A stretch of 41,232 bases of DNA from Candidatus Collierbacteria bacterium (GTDB lineage: Bacteria > Patescibacteriota > Microgenomatia > UBA1400 > JACPES01): contig JACRNH010000009.1 in the NCBI GenBank assembly GCA_016219325.1, positions 1 through 41,232 of the forward strand, given 5' to 3'. A model generated the notes under the pieces. It did no database searches. It saw only the letters and a program-made list of their open reading frames with translations, and was not told the origin of the DNA. The position numbers and the translations under genes are program-made. Positions 32,211-39,866 of the stretch are shown here, piece after piece (the first letter of the stretch is position 1; each line of letters begins with the position of its first letter).

Positions 32211-32279
32211 TTTGTTAATAAAAACTCACGATCGTAACAAAGTATTAACTTTTGGCCGCAAAAACCCTGACCTTTTTGA
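32211..32279. repeat. TTTGTTAATA/AGTATTAAC inverted repeat plus palindrome
   Basis: 32211-32251: TTTGTTAATAAAAACTCACG and ATCGTAACAAAGTATTAACT with a CACGATCGT centre. 32253-32279: GCCGCAAAAACCCTGACCTT, a diverged palindrome. It lies between convergent genes. Confidence 0.7.
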
Positions 32280-32600
32280 TCAAATCTGAAACAATTTCTT
32301 CAATTCTCTTTTTACTTCCGGTATTTTATTTTTAGGCAATATTCCAATTTCACCTCTTAAATTTGAGGCCGCAAAATTTGCCAATTTGAAAAGCCTAATG
32401 GTCGATTTCTTGGTAAGCCCTGTTCCTTCCAGCTTGTCCAAAACAATATCCCCGGCCAATGGTTGAACTTTCATTGAAGTAATATAGGCGGCTACTATTA
32501 TTTTATATCTGCCTTGCGGTTTAGTAAGTTGTAATACGGGCCTGCTTTTTTGACACAAGTTCTCGGTAAATGGAAAGTCTGCCAGAAAAATTTTGTACAC
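32280..32600 (-). CDS. MazF/PemK-type toxin
   Basis: A 106-residue protein with the PemK/MazF pattern: IFLADFPFTE at the N terminus, SRPVLQL, VAAYITS, GDIVLDKLEGTGLTKKSTIR and KLANF. MazF toxins cut mRNA or tRNA. The GTG start lies 3 nt after the stop of the upstream antitoxin gene. Confidence 0.85.
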   Translation of the reverse strand: MYKIFLADFPFTENLCQKSRPVLQLTKPQGRYKIIVAAYITSMKVQPLAGDIVLDKLEGTGLTKKSTIRLFKLANFAASNLRGEIGILPKNKIPEVKRELKKLFQI

Positions 32601-32603
32601 TTT

Positions 32604-32867
32604 TTAAAACTTAACGGGCGTTAATTTACTTTCGTCCCAAAATGGCTCTTCGCCGTCTTCTTCGCCCAAATTCCACACCTTGGCCGTATTTATCATCATT
32701 TCTTTGATAGTGGGCTCGCCGCCGGCAAATCTCCTCGACTTCACCGCTTGCGCTCCCACCGCCACTTTAAAAATTTCGGCATCGGTCAGAGTCGGATATT
32801 CCATCAGGCGCAAAAAATCGATCTCTTTTTTTAAATCCGGGGTCAGCGTCAGCCTTACAGTGCTCAT
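32604..32867 (-). CDS. Ribbon-helix-helix-like antitoxin
   Basis: An 87-residue protein starting STVRLTLTPDLKKEIDFL, like a ribbon-helix-helix DNA-binding region, with an acidic C terminus (GEEDGEEPFWDESKL) suited to bind a basic toxin. It is coupled to the MazF-type gene. The promoter TTGACA, 17 nt, GATAAT ends 7 nt before the ATG. A TATCCA...TGGATA inverted repeat across the -10 box is a likely operator. Confidence 0.75.
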   Translation of the reverse strand: MSTVRLTLTPDLKKEIDFLRLMEYPTLTDAEIFKVAVGAQAVKSRRFAGGEPTIKEMMINTAKVWNLGEEDGEEPFWDESKLTPVKF

Positions 32868-32903
32868 ATTGGATATTATCTATCCAAAATGGATGAGTGT
32901 CAA
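32868..32903 (-). promoter_or_regulatory. Leaderless-type promoter and operator of the MazF-type module
   Basis: TTGACA at 32898-32903 and GATAAT at 32875-32880, minus strand, spacer 17 nt. ATCCATTTTGGAT overlaps the spacer. Confidence 0.65.
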
Positions 32904-33287
32904 GGACAATGAATCCACAAAAACCCTGACTCTATTCTCCGACCACAAAAGGTAAGACCTTTTGTGGCTAAAATTCATCCTATCCTACAGGACAGGATCT
33001 GATTTTGCCAGACGTGACCCCCCGCTCCGCAGGGCGAAACTTCATACAAATGTCGCGGTCTTCACCGATAAATCTTTATTCCACAGTGCCGATCGGCACT
33101 CCGGAATGAAAATTTGGCGGAAAAGGCCAGGCCCGCCAAAAGCTGGCGCGTTTGATATCAAGGATCGCATCCTTGGAATACTCGCATTTGTTAATAAAAA
33201 CTCACGACCCGCTTCGACGAGTCGAAGACGAGGCGAATCGTAGAAAAGTATTAACATCTGACTTGTTAAGTTTGATATAATTCCCTG
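32904..33287. other. 384-nt repeat-rich interval without genes
   Basis: 32942-32971: CCACAAAAGGTAAGACCTTTTGTGG palindrome. 33090-33104: GTGCCGATCGGCACT. 33158-33183: ATCAAGGATCGCATCCTTGGA. 33186-33256: TTTGTTAATA inverted repeat enlarged by a GC-rich hairpin (CTTCGACGAGTCGAAG). No gene is seen. Confidence 0.6.
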
Positions 33288-33725
33288 ATGACTCCGTCAA
33301 AAGAGATGGTAGCCGCGATTCAAAAGATTCTGGATGAGAAAGAATTGGGAGTAAAGAGATTAAAACATTTCGGAAGCTCTTTAGATCCGGATCGGTTCGA
33401 CAGGCGCGGCGAGGGCACCAGCGATATTGATTTATTAGCAATTGTTCAGGCAACAACTCCTCTTGAAAAGAGTCCCCAATTAAACGAATTCCGAATTGGT
33501 TCTGTATCTGCCGTAAAAAGACATTTTATCTTCCGTCACGAATCCGGCAACGATTATTCGCCCTGGGATCAAAACAGAGATATTCATCTCTTAATTGCTC
33601 CGCGATGGTGGGAACAAGACATAGAAAAAATTCTGGCGGACGATCCGTCGGCCTTCCGGGATACCGGCAACGTTTTTGAGAGAGCGTTGTTGAAGGGAAA
33701 AGAATTATTTTCCAAAGAAACATAA
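33288..33725 (+). CDS. Nucleotidyltransferase-fold protein
   Basis: A 145-residue protein with the minimal nucleotidyltransferase pattern: KHFGSSLDPDRF, then SDIDLLAIV supplying the two catalytic aspartates, and a third acidic residue in NRDIHLLIAP. It may be an antitoxin-like AMP transferase of the MNT type, but no HEPN partner is seen next to it. TATAAT ends 6 nt before the ATG, so the mRNA is probably leaderless. A relic of this start region occurs at 37447-37476. Confidence 0.75.
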   Translation: MTPSKEMVAAIQKILDEKELGVKRLKHFGSSLDPDRFDRRGEGTSDIDLLAIVQATTPLEKSPQLNEFRIGSVSAVKRHFIFRHESGNDYSPWDQNRDIHLLIAPRWWEQDIEKILADDPSAFRDTGNVFERALLKGKELFSKET

Positions 33726-33726
33726 T

Positions 33727-33753
33727 TAGCCGCAAAAGGCCTGGGCTTTTTTG
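33727..33753. terminator. GCCGCAAAAGGCCTGGGCTTTTTTG palindrome
   Basis: Hairpin with a T run directly after the stop, between convergent genes. It is a diverged member of the GGCCGGGCC family. Confidence 0.6.
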
Positions 33754-34179
33754 CTAATAATCTTTCAGGCTGATGACTTTAACCCCGGAAAATTTCTTTT
33801 GGTGTTTGGGATTATCTGTCACCAATGCGGCGCTAGTACTTTCCGCTAGGCTTAAAAACGAAGCATCGTAAAAAGTAATCTTCTTATCAAGGGCGATCTC
33901 CATCGTTCGCATAGCCTGAAGTTCATCTTGTTTTATAAATTCTACCGGACTTGCGAATATTGTCGCCAAAGATACTTTAGCTTTAGGCAGATCTAGTTTT
34001 TTCTTCCACAGAGCGTTTCCGACTTCGTATTTTGCCAGCTCCGGCGCCAACAGTTTCACCTTTCCCTGCTTGCAGTCAATTGCCAATTTGTCAGCCTGAA
34101 CCAGATGTTTTTCTTCTTGGCTATTTACCCATTTCACCATCACCGATGAATCGATAACCAATTTAGTTTTCTTGCCCAT
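33754..34179 (-). CDS. PIN-domain toxin (VapC-like)
   Basis: A 141-residue PIN ribonuclease with acidic residues in VIDSSVMVKW, KYEVGNALW, FYDASFLSLAE and VTDNPKHQ. It is preceded by an AbrB-type antitoxin gene 8 nt upstream. Confidence 0.86.
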   Translation of the reverse strand: MGKKTKLVIDSSVMVKWVNSQEEKHLVQADKLAIDCKQGKVKLLAPELAKYEVGNALWKKKLDLPKAKVSLATIFASPVEFIKQDELQAMRTMEIALDKKITFYDASFLSLAESTSAALVTDNPKHQKKFSGVKVISLKDY

Positions 34180-34187
34180 ATTACATA

Positions 34188-34448
34188 TTAATGGTTTTCT
34201 CTATCATCGACTATTATTGAAGACAAATTTCCTCTCTTGCCTTTGAATGATCTGGCCAATTGAACTTTTGAAAAAAATCCATCCCAATCAACATCCTTTT
34301 TTGCCCTGGAATGAGGCTTAATCCTCACCTCTTCGCTATCGATATCAATTCCCACCACCGACCCTTCCCGCAACCAAACCAACATATCCCGGACTTGATC
34401 GGGAATCGTCAATTGGCCTCTTTGTCTGATAACCGCCGTGTAAATCAT
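34188..34448 (-). CDS. AbrB/MazE-type antitoxin
   Basis: An 86-residue protein with the AbrB fold (VIRQRGQLTIPDQVRDMLVW) and a basic tail (RSFKGKRGN). The promoter TTGACA, 16 nt, TATTCT ends 6 nt before the ATG. TTTCTGAATTTCTGATATTC in the spacer contains a repeated TTCTGA that may be the operator. Confidence 0.85.
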   Translation of the reverse strand: MIYTAVIRQRGQLTIPDQVRDMLVWLREGSVVGIDIDSEEVRIKPHSRAKKDVDWDGFFSKVQLARSFKGKRGNLSSIIVDDRENH

Positions 34449-34482
34449 ATTTTCAGAATATCAGAAATTCAGAAATTGTCAA
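34449..34482 (-). promoter_or_regulatory. Leaderless-type promoter of the AbrB/PIN module
   Basis: TTGACA at 34477-34482 and TATTCT at 34455-34460, minus strand, spacer 16 nt, 6 nt to the ATG. Confidence 0.68.
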
Positions 34483-34776
34483 GATCGATAGTTTCTGTAA
34501 TTTAACTTTTGAATTGTCCCCATTTCTTAATGTTTGAATTGTCACCACTAAAATACGAAACAAGCAATACTGGAAAGGCTGGCGATGAATCTATAAGATC
34601 TCCACGGCCCCGTTTGTTTGAGGTCTTTGATGTCAATGATTTGTTTAGCGGTTAGGCGGCGATTGTTCCCGCCGCGGCAATCAACTAGTCCTTGAGGGCT
34701 AAAGGCCAGAAATCTCCGCCTGTAATTACGTTACAAGTTTCCGCTATCTCAAGGATCGCGTTCTTTAATTAAAAAA
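34483..34776. other. Interval with possible mobile-element debris
   Basis: On the minus strand GACAATTCAAA occurs twice about 27 nt apart (34509-34543). A short frame reading LTAKQIIDIKDLKQTGPW lies nearby (about 34590-34660), without start or stop context. It may be a leftover of a transposase gene. 34741-34770 shares CCGCTATCTCAAGGATCGC with 39026. Confidence 0.4.
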
Positions 34777-35955
34777 TTAAAGTAACGAACCTCCCCAAAC
34801 GTAATCCGTAAATTTTGGAGATTTATGCCTGCCAACCAATCTAAAATTTGATATCCCCGCATTTTGCGACATTTGAGCCAAATGCGCCATATCTCCATCA
34901 ATAGGAGTTTCTTTGGCTTCAACCGCAAAATCAGTATCCAAAATAAAATCGATTTCATGTCCGGTTTTCAAAGCAAAATATTGCACTTGGCCAATACGGG
35001 AGAGCTGATTGAAAAGCGTATTTTCGAACTGAGCTCCGCTTGACAATTCAGCCAGAGTATTGGCCAATCCCGTGTCGCAAAAATAAAGTTTTCGGGACTT
35101 TACGATTTCCCGATCAATATTTTTAGTGTATACAGGTACGGTGCTTATAAGATAAGTTTTTTCAAAAAAAGAAATATAGTTAGTAACCGTCGGACGGGAC
35201 AAACCCGTAAGGTTGGATAACTTAGTGTATTCCACTCTGCTGCCGATCCGGCCTGCTAAAAGTTTGGCCAAAGAATATAGATTGCGCTCATCCGAAAAAT
35301 CAGCCAGCGAACGAATATCAATATTTACATACGAAGACATGATATCCAGAAGAATGTCATTCTTTTGCTTCCCCGTCTTAGCCAATACCACTTGAGGAAA
35401 ACTTCCAAACCGGATATATTCTTCATAATAAGATAAAAGGCGGCTGTATTCCAGATTGTTGAATATTTTTTCTTTCCAATCATCCGCGTGAAACGAAATC
35501 TCTTTAAAAGTGAGAAATTCTCCAAAACCCAACGGATATAGCTCAAAAATCTTTTTCCTGCCTGATAATGACTCTGAAAATAAATTTTTAAGATAATATG
35601 AACTAGATCCCGTCACCACAAACTTGATTTTATGGTGATCGGATAAATATTTAATAGCGCCCGGAGTATCCGGCGCCAGTTGAATTTCATCCAGAGCAAT
35701 TACCATTGGTTTATCCGGTGATAACCCCCGGCCAATAAACGAATCACGGATTGCCTCATAGTTTTTTTGTTCAAAAAGCTCGCGGTTATCCGGGCGCTGC
35801 AAATCCAGATAAAGGGAATTTTTGTTTTTAATATCCGCTAAAATTTGCAGAATCAAAGTTGTTTTGCCGGTTCTTCTCATCCCGGTCAGAACAGTTACGG
35901 CAGGAAGTTTGGCGTGGGATAAAAGTTCCGGATAAATTTTACGCCTGTAAAACAT
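34777..35955 (-). CDS. AAA ATPase with DUF4143 domain (second copy)
   Basis: A 392-residue member of the AAA_14/DUF4143 family. The P-loop is GMRRTGKTTLI (about 25-35), Walker B is VIALDEIQ near 86, and a sensor lies in VVTGSSSYYLKNL. The winged-helix-like NLTGLSRPTVTNYISFFEKT and a nuclease-like C terminus (ALKTGHEIDFILDTDFAVEAKET) follow. It is only distantly similar to the copy at 20194. The promoter TTGACA, 17 nt, TAAAGT overlaps a TTACTTTTAGTAAAGTAA palindrome that may be its operator. Confidence 0.88.
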   Translation of the reverse strand: MFYRRKIYPELLSHAKLPAVTVLTGMRRTGKTTLILQILADIKNKNSLYLDLQRPDNRELFEQKNYEAIRDSFIGRGLSPDKPMVIALDEIQLAPDTPGAIKYLSDHHKIKFVVTGSSSYYLKNLFSESLSGRKKIFELYPLGFGEFLTFKEISFHADDWKEKIFNNLEYSRLLSYYEEYIRFGSFPQVVLAKTGKQKNDILLDIMSSYVNIDIRSLADFSDERNLYSLAKLLAGRIGSRVEYTKLSNLTGLSRPTVTNYISFFEKTYLISTVPVYTKNIDREIVKSRKLYFCDTGLANTLAELSSGAQFENTLFNQLSRIGQVQYFALKTGHEIDFILDTDFAVEAKETPIDGDMAHLAQMSQNAGISNFRLVGRHKSPKFTDYVWGGSLL

Positions 35956-36021
35956 CTGTAATCGTTACTTTACTAAAAGTAATGACTTTTGTCAAGTGAC
36001 AGAACAATGATCATTAGCACT

Positions 36022-36101
36022 AGCCACAAAAGGTTGGACCTTTTTGGTCGCGCGTTCACATTTGTTAATAAAAACTCACGATCGTCGGAAAGTATTAACT
36101 T
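36022..36101. repeat. Palindrome plus TTTGTTAATA inverted repeat
   Basis: 36022-36046: AGCCACAAAAGGTTGGACCT. 36060-36101: TTTGTTAATAAAAACTCACG and ATCGTCGGAAAGTATTAACT. Same pairing as at 32211 and 38902. Confidence 0.7.
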
Positions 36102-36126
36102 TCAACTTGGAGAAATTGCGGAAACT

Positions 36127-36666
36127 TCACGCTGTCGGAGGAACTTGCACGTCCAGTCTGTCTTGGACTAATTTAGACAAAGCTTCCGGAGTCATGCTGG
36201 CAATAAATGAATCGTAGCCGGGTTCATGTCCTTCGGTTTCTACTCTAATCAGATCTACCAGTCCAAAAAACGCGTCTCTTAAACCCGCCTTCATTAATTT
36301 TTCGTCTCTAAACAATCTCCCCTTGATTCCCTGCCGCCTTTCCCAGGCCGCATTATCTAAATCTTCGGCAGTAAAGCCATGCCTTGCCGCGAATAATTCC
36401 TCTGCCGGAATTACAACATCCCGCTCGTGAAACATGGCTTCGGCGTCGTTGATGAATTGGCGGGCTATAACAGAAGTCCAAAAAATATGAAATTCCTTTA
36501 TAGCCAACAATCCTTGTCCCAGCCTTCTCTCAACCGGGTCATCGGAAAGTTTTATATTCAACTTGGCGATTTCTTTACACGCCTCCGCCGCCAGTTCTTC
36601 TGCTTCTGTTTCAGAAATCGGATAAGCGCCTTTATTTGGCTGCCTTAAATCAATTGACCATGACAT
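36127..36666 (-). CDS. Hypothetical soluble protein
   Basis: A 179-residue, mostly helical and acidic protein that I do not recognise. TATCCT ends 7 nt before the ATG with TTGACT 15 nt further upstream, so it may be leaderless like its neighbours. It stands alone between repeats. Confidence 0.65.
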   Translation of the reverse strand: MSWSIDLRQPNKGAYPISETEAEELAAEACKEIAKLNIKLSDDPVERRLGQGLLAIKEFHIFWTSVIARQFINDAEAMFHERDVVIPAEELFAARHGFTAEDLDNAAWERRQGIKGRLFRDEKLMKAGLRDAFFGLVDLIRVETEGHEPGYDSFIASMTPEALSKLVQDRLDVQVPPTA

Positions 36667-36710
36667 ATCGTGGAGGATACTCTCTCTCTGAAAAAGTCAA
36701 TATCAATAAA

Positions 36711-36736
36711 TGGGAAGTTTCGTAAACTTCCCATAT
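36711..36736. repeat. GGGAAGTTTCGTAAACTTCCC palindrome
   Basis: Near-perfect palindrome, second copy of the element at 7505-7527. It lies just upstream of the TA promoter. Confidence 0.65.
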
Positions 36737-36741
36737 TGTAC

Positions 36742-36788
36742 AACTGTACAACTTGACAACTTGTATTTAACCGGGTAATATTATTGGC
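36742..36788 (+). promoter_or_regulatory. Leaderless-type promoter and operator of the Phd/PIN module
   Basis: TTGACA (36753-36758), 17 nt, TAATAT (36776-36781), ATG after 7 nt. Tandem TGTACAAC units with a diverged third copy run into the -35 box and are a likely antitoxin operator. Confidence 0.75.
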
Positions 36789-37052
36789 ATGACTACGGTT
36801 TCGGTTTTTGAATTCAGGAATCATCTGGCCGAATATTTGAGAATGGTGGAACAGGGCGAAGAAATATCCATCACCCGCTTTGACAGGCCGGTCGGGACAA
36901 TAACTTCCAGAAAAACTCCAAAAGATTATGAAAAGTTTTTTGGAGTATTTGCCGGCAGAAACCGGCCGACCGGAGAGGAATATGTGAATAAAATCCGCAG
37001 AAATAAACAGGAAATGAAATATGCAAAGAAGCTAAGGCAGGGGGAAATATGA
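36789..37052 (+). CDS. Phd/YefM-type antitoxin
   Basis: An 87-residue protein with the N-terminal Phd/YefM DNA-binding fold (TVSVFEFRNHLAEYLRMVEQ, then ITRFDRPVGTI) and a basic, probably disordered C terminus. Its stop overlaps the start of the toxin gene (ATGA). Confidence 0.86.
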   Translation: MTTVSVFEFRNHLAEYLRMVEQGEEISITRFDRPVGTITSRKTPKDYEKFFGVFAGRNRPTGEEYVNKIRRNKQEMKYAKKLRQGEI

Positions 37053-37429
37053 CCAAAGTTATGGTCGATACCAATATCCTGATCGACTATACCAACGGAT
37101 ATAAAAATGACTTGGCTAAACTTTTTGCTCAAGTTGATAAAAGTGAAATCAAATTATTGATAAATCCGGTTATAGTGGCTGAATATTTGGCTGATAAAAA
37201 ACTAAAAATTGCCTCTGCTAAAAAAATCGCGGATGAATTTTTAAATCTTTTTAGTTGTACAAATATCACTAAAAAAATCGGTGAATTAACCGGGAAAATT
37301 ATCAGAACCAATTCAGGCTTGGCTTGGCGGGATGCCATGATCGCCGCATGTTGCCTGACAGAAAATTGCCTCCTCGCCACCAGAAACAAGCGTCATTTCT
37401 CAACAATCCCCGGGCTGAAGTTCATCTAG
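37049..37429 (+). CDS. PIN-domain toxin (VapC-like)
   Basis: A 126-residue PIN ribonuclease: VDTNILIDYTNG, IVAEYLAD and AWRDAMIAACCL carry the acidic residues. The last conserved acidic position is replaced in LLATRNKRHF, as in many VapCs. It is coupled by a 4-nt overlap to the Phd-type antitoxin. A CGGGCC palindrome follows the stop. Confidence 0.86.
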   Translation: MTKVMVDTNILIDYTNGYKNDLAKLFAQVDKSEIKLLINPVIVAEYLADKKLKIASAKKIADEFLNLFSCTNITKKIGELTGKIIRTNSGLAWRDAMIAACCLTENCLLATRNKRHFSTIPGLKFI

Positions 37430-37446
37430 CCGCAAAAGGCCGGGCC

Positions 37447-37476
37447 TTTGATATAGTCTCCCGATGACTCCGTCAA
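37447..37476 (+). pseudogene. Relic of the nucleotidyltransferase promoter and start
   Basis: TTTGATATAGTCTCCCGATG and the following ACTCCGTCAA match the -10 region and first codons of the gene at 33288 with few changes. Nothing of the rest of the gene remains. Confidence 0.55.
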
Positions 37477-37480
37477 TGTT

Positions 37481-37774
37481 CTACTCTCCCCGCCAAGCGC
37501 AAGACTTGCTTGCCTCAAGAGTGGAGTGAGGCTGTTTGCCTCCGGCGCAACAGCGGTCGCAAACTGTTTTTAACGATTCCAGATGACCGGCTTCTTTTTG
37601 ATGGGTTGAGGCCCTTCTTCTAAGATGTAATTCCTGAATAAATTTTCCCCTGTTGCCCTCCGTTAGACAAACTGAGCAATTTTCATCCATTTGGTCTGCA
37701 AAATCATGATCCGGAGTAATTGGGTTTCCTTCAGACATATTAATATTTTCCTCTTTTGATGCTCTTTTAGACAA
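37481..37774 (-). CDS. Small Cys-rich hypothetical protein
   Basis: Up to 97 residues; the ATG at 37738 (start MSEGNPITPDHD) is equally possible. CSVC at mid-protein and CDRCC further on could bind zinc. There is no recognised family. It overlaps the end of the PIN toxin gene upstream by 8 nt, which suggests that it is a third gene of that operon. Confidence 0.5.
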   Translation of the reverse strand: MSKRASKEENINMSEGNPITPDHDFADQMDENCSVCLTEGNRGKFIQELHLRRRASTHQKEAGHLESLKTVCDRCCAGGKQPHSTLEASKSCAWRGE

Positions 37775-38132
37775 CCGCCAGGCCTTTGATAAATTTAAAA
37801 TGCCTAGCGTCTTGGGTTTTTAAAATCAATTTATGCTTAATGGCGGTGGCGGCGATAACCGCGTCCAGAAATTTTAGACCATGAGAAAGATACAAGTCTA
37901 AAACAAATTTTATGGCCAGAGCGCTAATCGGATAATCAATATGGAGGACTTCAAAACTGGAGATTAAAGTATTTGTTTGAATCAATTGCCTCGGATTGCG
38001 GCAACCCTGAATTAATTCGGCAACGGTTACAGCCGAGATCGCAGACGATTTATTGGCCAAAAACTCCGTCGCCCGGGCATCGCCCCGAAGATGGGCGATA
38101 AGAATATTTGTATCAGCTAAATATTTGGCCAT
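37767..38132 (-). CDS. PIN-domain toxin (VapC-like)
   Basis: A 121-residue PIN ribonuclease with acidic residues in LADTNILIAHLRG, VTVAELIQG, FLDAVIAATAI and KTQDARHF. It overlaps the Phd-type antitoxin gene by 20 nt. Confidence 0.87.
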   Translation of the reverse strand: MAKYLADTNILIAHLRGDARATEFLANKSSAISAVTVAELIQGCRNPRQLIQTNTLISSFEVLHIDYPISALAIKFVLDLYLSHGLKFLDAVIAATAIKHKLILKTQDARHFKFIKGLAVV

Positions 38133-38388
38133 AACGGGAATGCTGCCTTTTTATTTTTGATAAATCCGTTCTATTTTTCCAGACCCCAGCTGTGCTTAAA
38201 ATCCCCTGTTTTGGATTGGGAGAGGCAGGCAAATCGGAAATAATAGCCCTAGGTTTCCCATCCTTGGTAATAATCAGCTGTTTGAATTGGGAAAGGCGTT
38301 CAAGCACCTCGCCGGCGTTGCGGCGGAAATAAGTCAGCGGAACAGTCTGGTTATTGAAGTCGTTAATATCAAAAGCAGATAAATTCAT
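38113..38388 (-). CDS. Phd/YefM-type antitoxin
   Basis: About 91 residues from the preferred ATG at 38388 (MNLSAFDIND). The frame opens to 38451, but a perfect promoter lies in between. YFRRNAGEVLERLSQFKQLI and ITKDGKPRAII are the Phd DNA-binding pattern. The basic C terminus would bind the toxin. Confidence 0.82.
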   Translation of the reverse strand: MNLSAFDINDFNNQTVPLTYFRRNAGEVLERLSQFKQLIITKDGKPRAIISDLPASPNPKQGILSTAGVWKNRTDLSKIKRQHSRYGQIFS

Positions 38389-38435
38389 AAGCCGATTATA
38401 TTGTTGATTACACATTTTGTCAAGTAGTTGATTAC
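38389..38435 (-). promoter_or_regulatory. Consensus leaderless promoter with direct-repeat operator
   Basis: On the minus strand TTGACA (38418-38423), 17 nt, TATAAT (38395-38400), then 6 nt and ATG. TGTGTAATCAAC occurs twice, 24 nt apart. One copy lies upstream of the -35 box and the other in the spacer, a likely antitoxin operator. Confidence 0.8.
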
Positions 38436-38546
38436 ACACCAGGATACACACAGAGATAGTCTTCTACCGCCGAGAAGACTCATCCCCAAAACTTACGCTA
38501 AAACAATTATTTCCTTCAGAGTAACAGCATTGTCACAGCATTTTTA

Positions 38547-38571
38547 GCCACAAAAGGTTGGACCTTATTTG
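38547..38571. repeat. TAGCCACAAAAGGTTGGACC palindrome
   Basis: Diverged member of the GGCCGGGCC family, downstream of the tiny membrane protein pair. Confidence 0.6.
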
Positions 38572-38575
38572 ACAA

Positions 38576-38680
38576 CTATTTGTTAATGGAACGGCGGAAT
38601 ATCACAAATACCATCACGAAAGCGATAATCGCCAAAGCGTTAACTACTTCGGCTCTGGTCAAAAATTCATTGATGTTCAT
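38576..38680 (-). CDS. Tiny membrane protein (second gene of a pair)
   Basis: 34 residues: a polar start (NINEFLTRAEV), one membrane helix (ALAIIAFVMVFVIF) and a basic end (RRSINK). Its ATG overlaps the stop of the 61-residue gene (ATGA), indicating translational coupling. It is the counterpart of the 40-residue gene at 15970. Function unknown. Confidence 0.6.
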   Translation of the reverse strand: MNINEFLTRAEVVNALAIIAFVMVFVIFRRSINK

Positions 38681-38862
38681 GATTTAGATATTAGTTCCAA
38701 GTTAATAGCTATATACAAGTTCATCATAGAATACAAAAACCGGGTTGTCAATTCAGATAATTCCCCCGGAGCAGCCAATGTAAAAAACCAGGCCGCAGCT
38801 AGATTGACGGCAAAAGCGGAAAGTGTCCGTAGAATTTTAGAGGAATTAGCCGAAATAGTCAT
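38677..38862 (-). CDS. Small two-helix membrane protein (first gene of a pair)
   Basis: 61 residues with two predicted membrane segments (about 12-31, LSAFAVNLAAAWFFTL, and 41-56). The promoter TTGACA, 17 nt, TAATTT ends 6 nt before the ATG. The layout matches the 62-residue gene at 16095-16283, and both pairs are flanked by the same inverted repeat family. Function unknown; it could be a holin-like, toxin or small membrane-scaffold system. Confidence 0.6.
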   Translation of the reverse strand: MTISANSSKILRTLSAFAVNLAAAWFFTLAAPGELSELTTRFLYSMMNLYIAINLELISKS

Positions 38863-38897
38863 TAATAAAAATTATCAGAAGAAAACGCTACTGTCAA
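38863..38897 (-). promoter_or_regulatory. Leaderless-type promoter of the membrane protein pair
   Basis: TTGACA at 38892-38897 and TAATTT at 38869-38874, minus strand, spacer 17 nt, 6 nt to the ATG. Confidence 0.7.
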
Positions 38898-38901
38898 ATT
38901 G

Positions 38902-38972
38902 ATTTGTTAATAGAAACTCACGATCGTAAGAAAGTATTAACATTTAGCCACAAAAGGCCGGGCCTTTTTGGA
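38902..38972. repeat. TTTGTTAATA inverted repeat plus GGCCGGGCC palindrome
   Basis: 38902-38942: TTTGTTAATAGAAACTCACG and ATCGTAAGAAAGTATTAACA. 38944-38972: TTAGCCACAAAAGGCCGGGC and its complement. This is the cleanest example of the two families side by side. Confidence 0.75.
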
Positions 38973-39623
38973 ATACATGCTATAGCAGAGTCAATCTACA
39001 TAAATTTAATATAAATATAACCCTCCGCTATCTCAAGGATCGCATCCTTTTAGTAAAAAATTAAGCCTGAGGTTGATATATTTAGGTCATTCCGAACGTA
39101 ATTGTAACAAGTCTCGCATCTTTATCTGGGTCTGTACATTTTCCACAATATGCTAGCATAACAATACCAAAACCTCTTATTGGAAAAAACTGATGTTTGA
39201 TATCAACATCAAACATCTATTCGCAGCACAGTTTTGAACTTTTATTTTTTCCGACATATTAATAGGTAAGTGATGATTATATTACTTTTGACGCGTTATT
39301 GACGAGCTTCCAAATTTTGACTTGCAACCTTCATAAAAGTTCTGCTATATTATATTTGTTGCCAACTTAATCGATTGCTTTTTTGATGGCGCAATCGGAC
39401 AGCTAGAAGACAATTCTATCTGAGTCCACCGGATACGCCATTTGAGATTTAAAAAAGTTCTTTCCGCCTTCGCTAAAGCTACGGAAGGACAGGTAAAATT
39501 TTTGCGTCAAGCTCAGCTTGACAATTGCCCCGCTAAGCTGGGCGTTTTCTTCGAGCCGACCCTCCATAGGCGGGCAGGCGGGTCGCTTGATTTTTGAGGT
39601 AAAAATGGTAGGATGATTCTGTT
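38973..39623. other. 650-nt interval without a recognisable gene
   Basis: 39026-39066 shares CCGCTATCTCAAGGATCGC with 34741. 39191-39222 has a TGATGTTTGATATCAACATC palindrome. 39340-39360 has a TATATTATATTTG box that could start a small RNA. 39505-39545 has CGTCAAGCTCAGCTTGACA. No open frame of credible length. Confidence 0.5.
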
Positions 39624-39866
39624 ATGAAAAAAGTGAATGTTTCGACTAAATATATGGGCAGGTTTGCCGGGAAATGGGTAGCGATTGATCCGGTAAAAGA
39701 GATTATTGTCGCCGCGGCCGATACTCTGAAAGAAATAGAACCGTTCATCACCCGTTCGGCAAACGATTTGAGGCCTTCGGGAACGACGCCGGCGGCCTTT
39801 AAGGTTCCGTATAAAGATGAAGGGCCGTACGTTTTGGTTTTCAAAACGGCAAGGAAATTTGGTTAG
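39624..39866 (+). CDS. DUF5678-like small protein
   Basis: About 80 residues: YMGRFAGKWVAIDPVKEIIV and ADTLKEIEPFI resemble the short DUF5678 family. The family-like part seems to end at YKDEGPYVL, and the last dozen residues run into the retropepsin remnant in a different frame. The -10 box TAGGAT is 9 nt upstream of the ATG. Confidence 0.6.
   Translation: MKKVNVSTKYMGRFAGKWVAIDPVKEIIVAAADTLKEIEPFITRSANDLRPSGTTPAAFKVPYKDEGPYVLVFKTARKFG

Noticed and set aside
33288..33725. HEPN/MNT toxin-antitoxin pair
   Set aside because: The nucleotidyltransferase is clear, but neither neighbour resembles a HEPN protein; the same holds for the copy at 40270.
34560..34700. Transposase fragment
   Set aside because: Only a short LTAKQIIDIKDLKQTG-like stretch without a domain match. 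Kept as debris in the interval note and not called a mobile element.
39330..39440. Small RNA gene or tRNA-like structure after a TATATT box
   Set aside because: A promoter-like box is present but no cloverleaf or terminator could be drawn.
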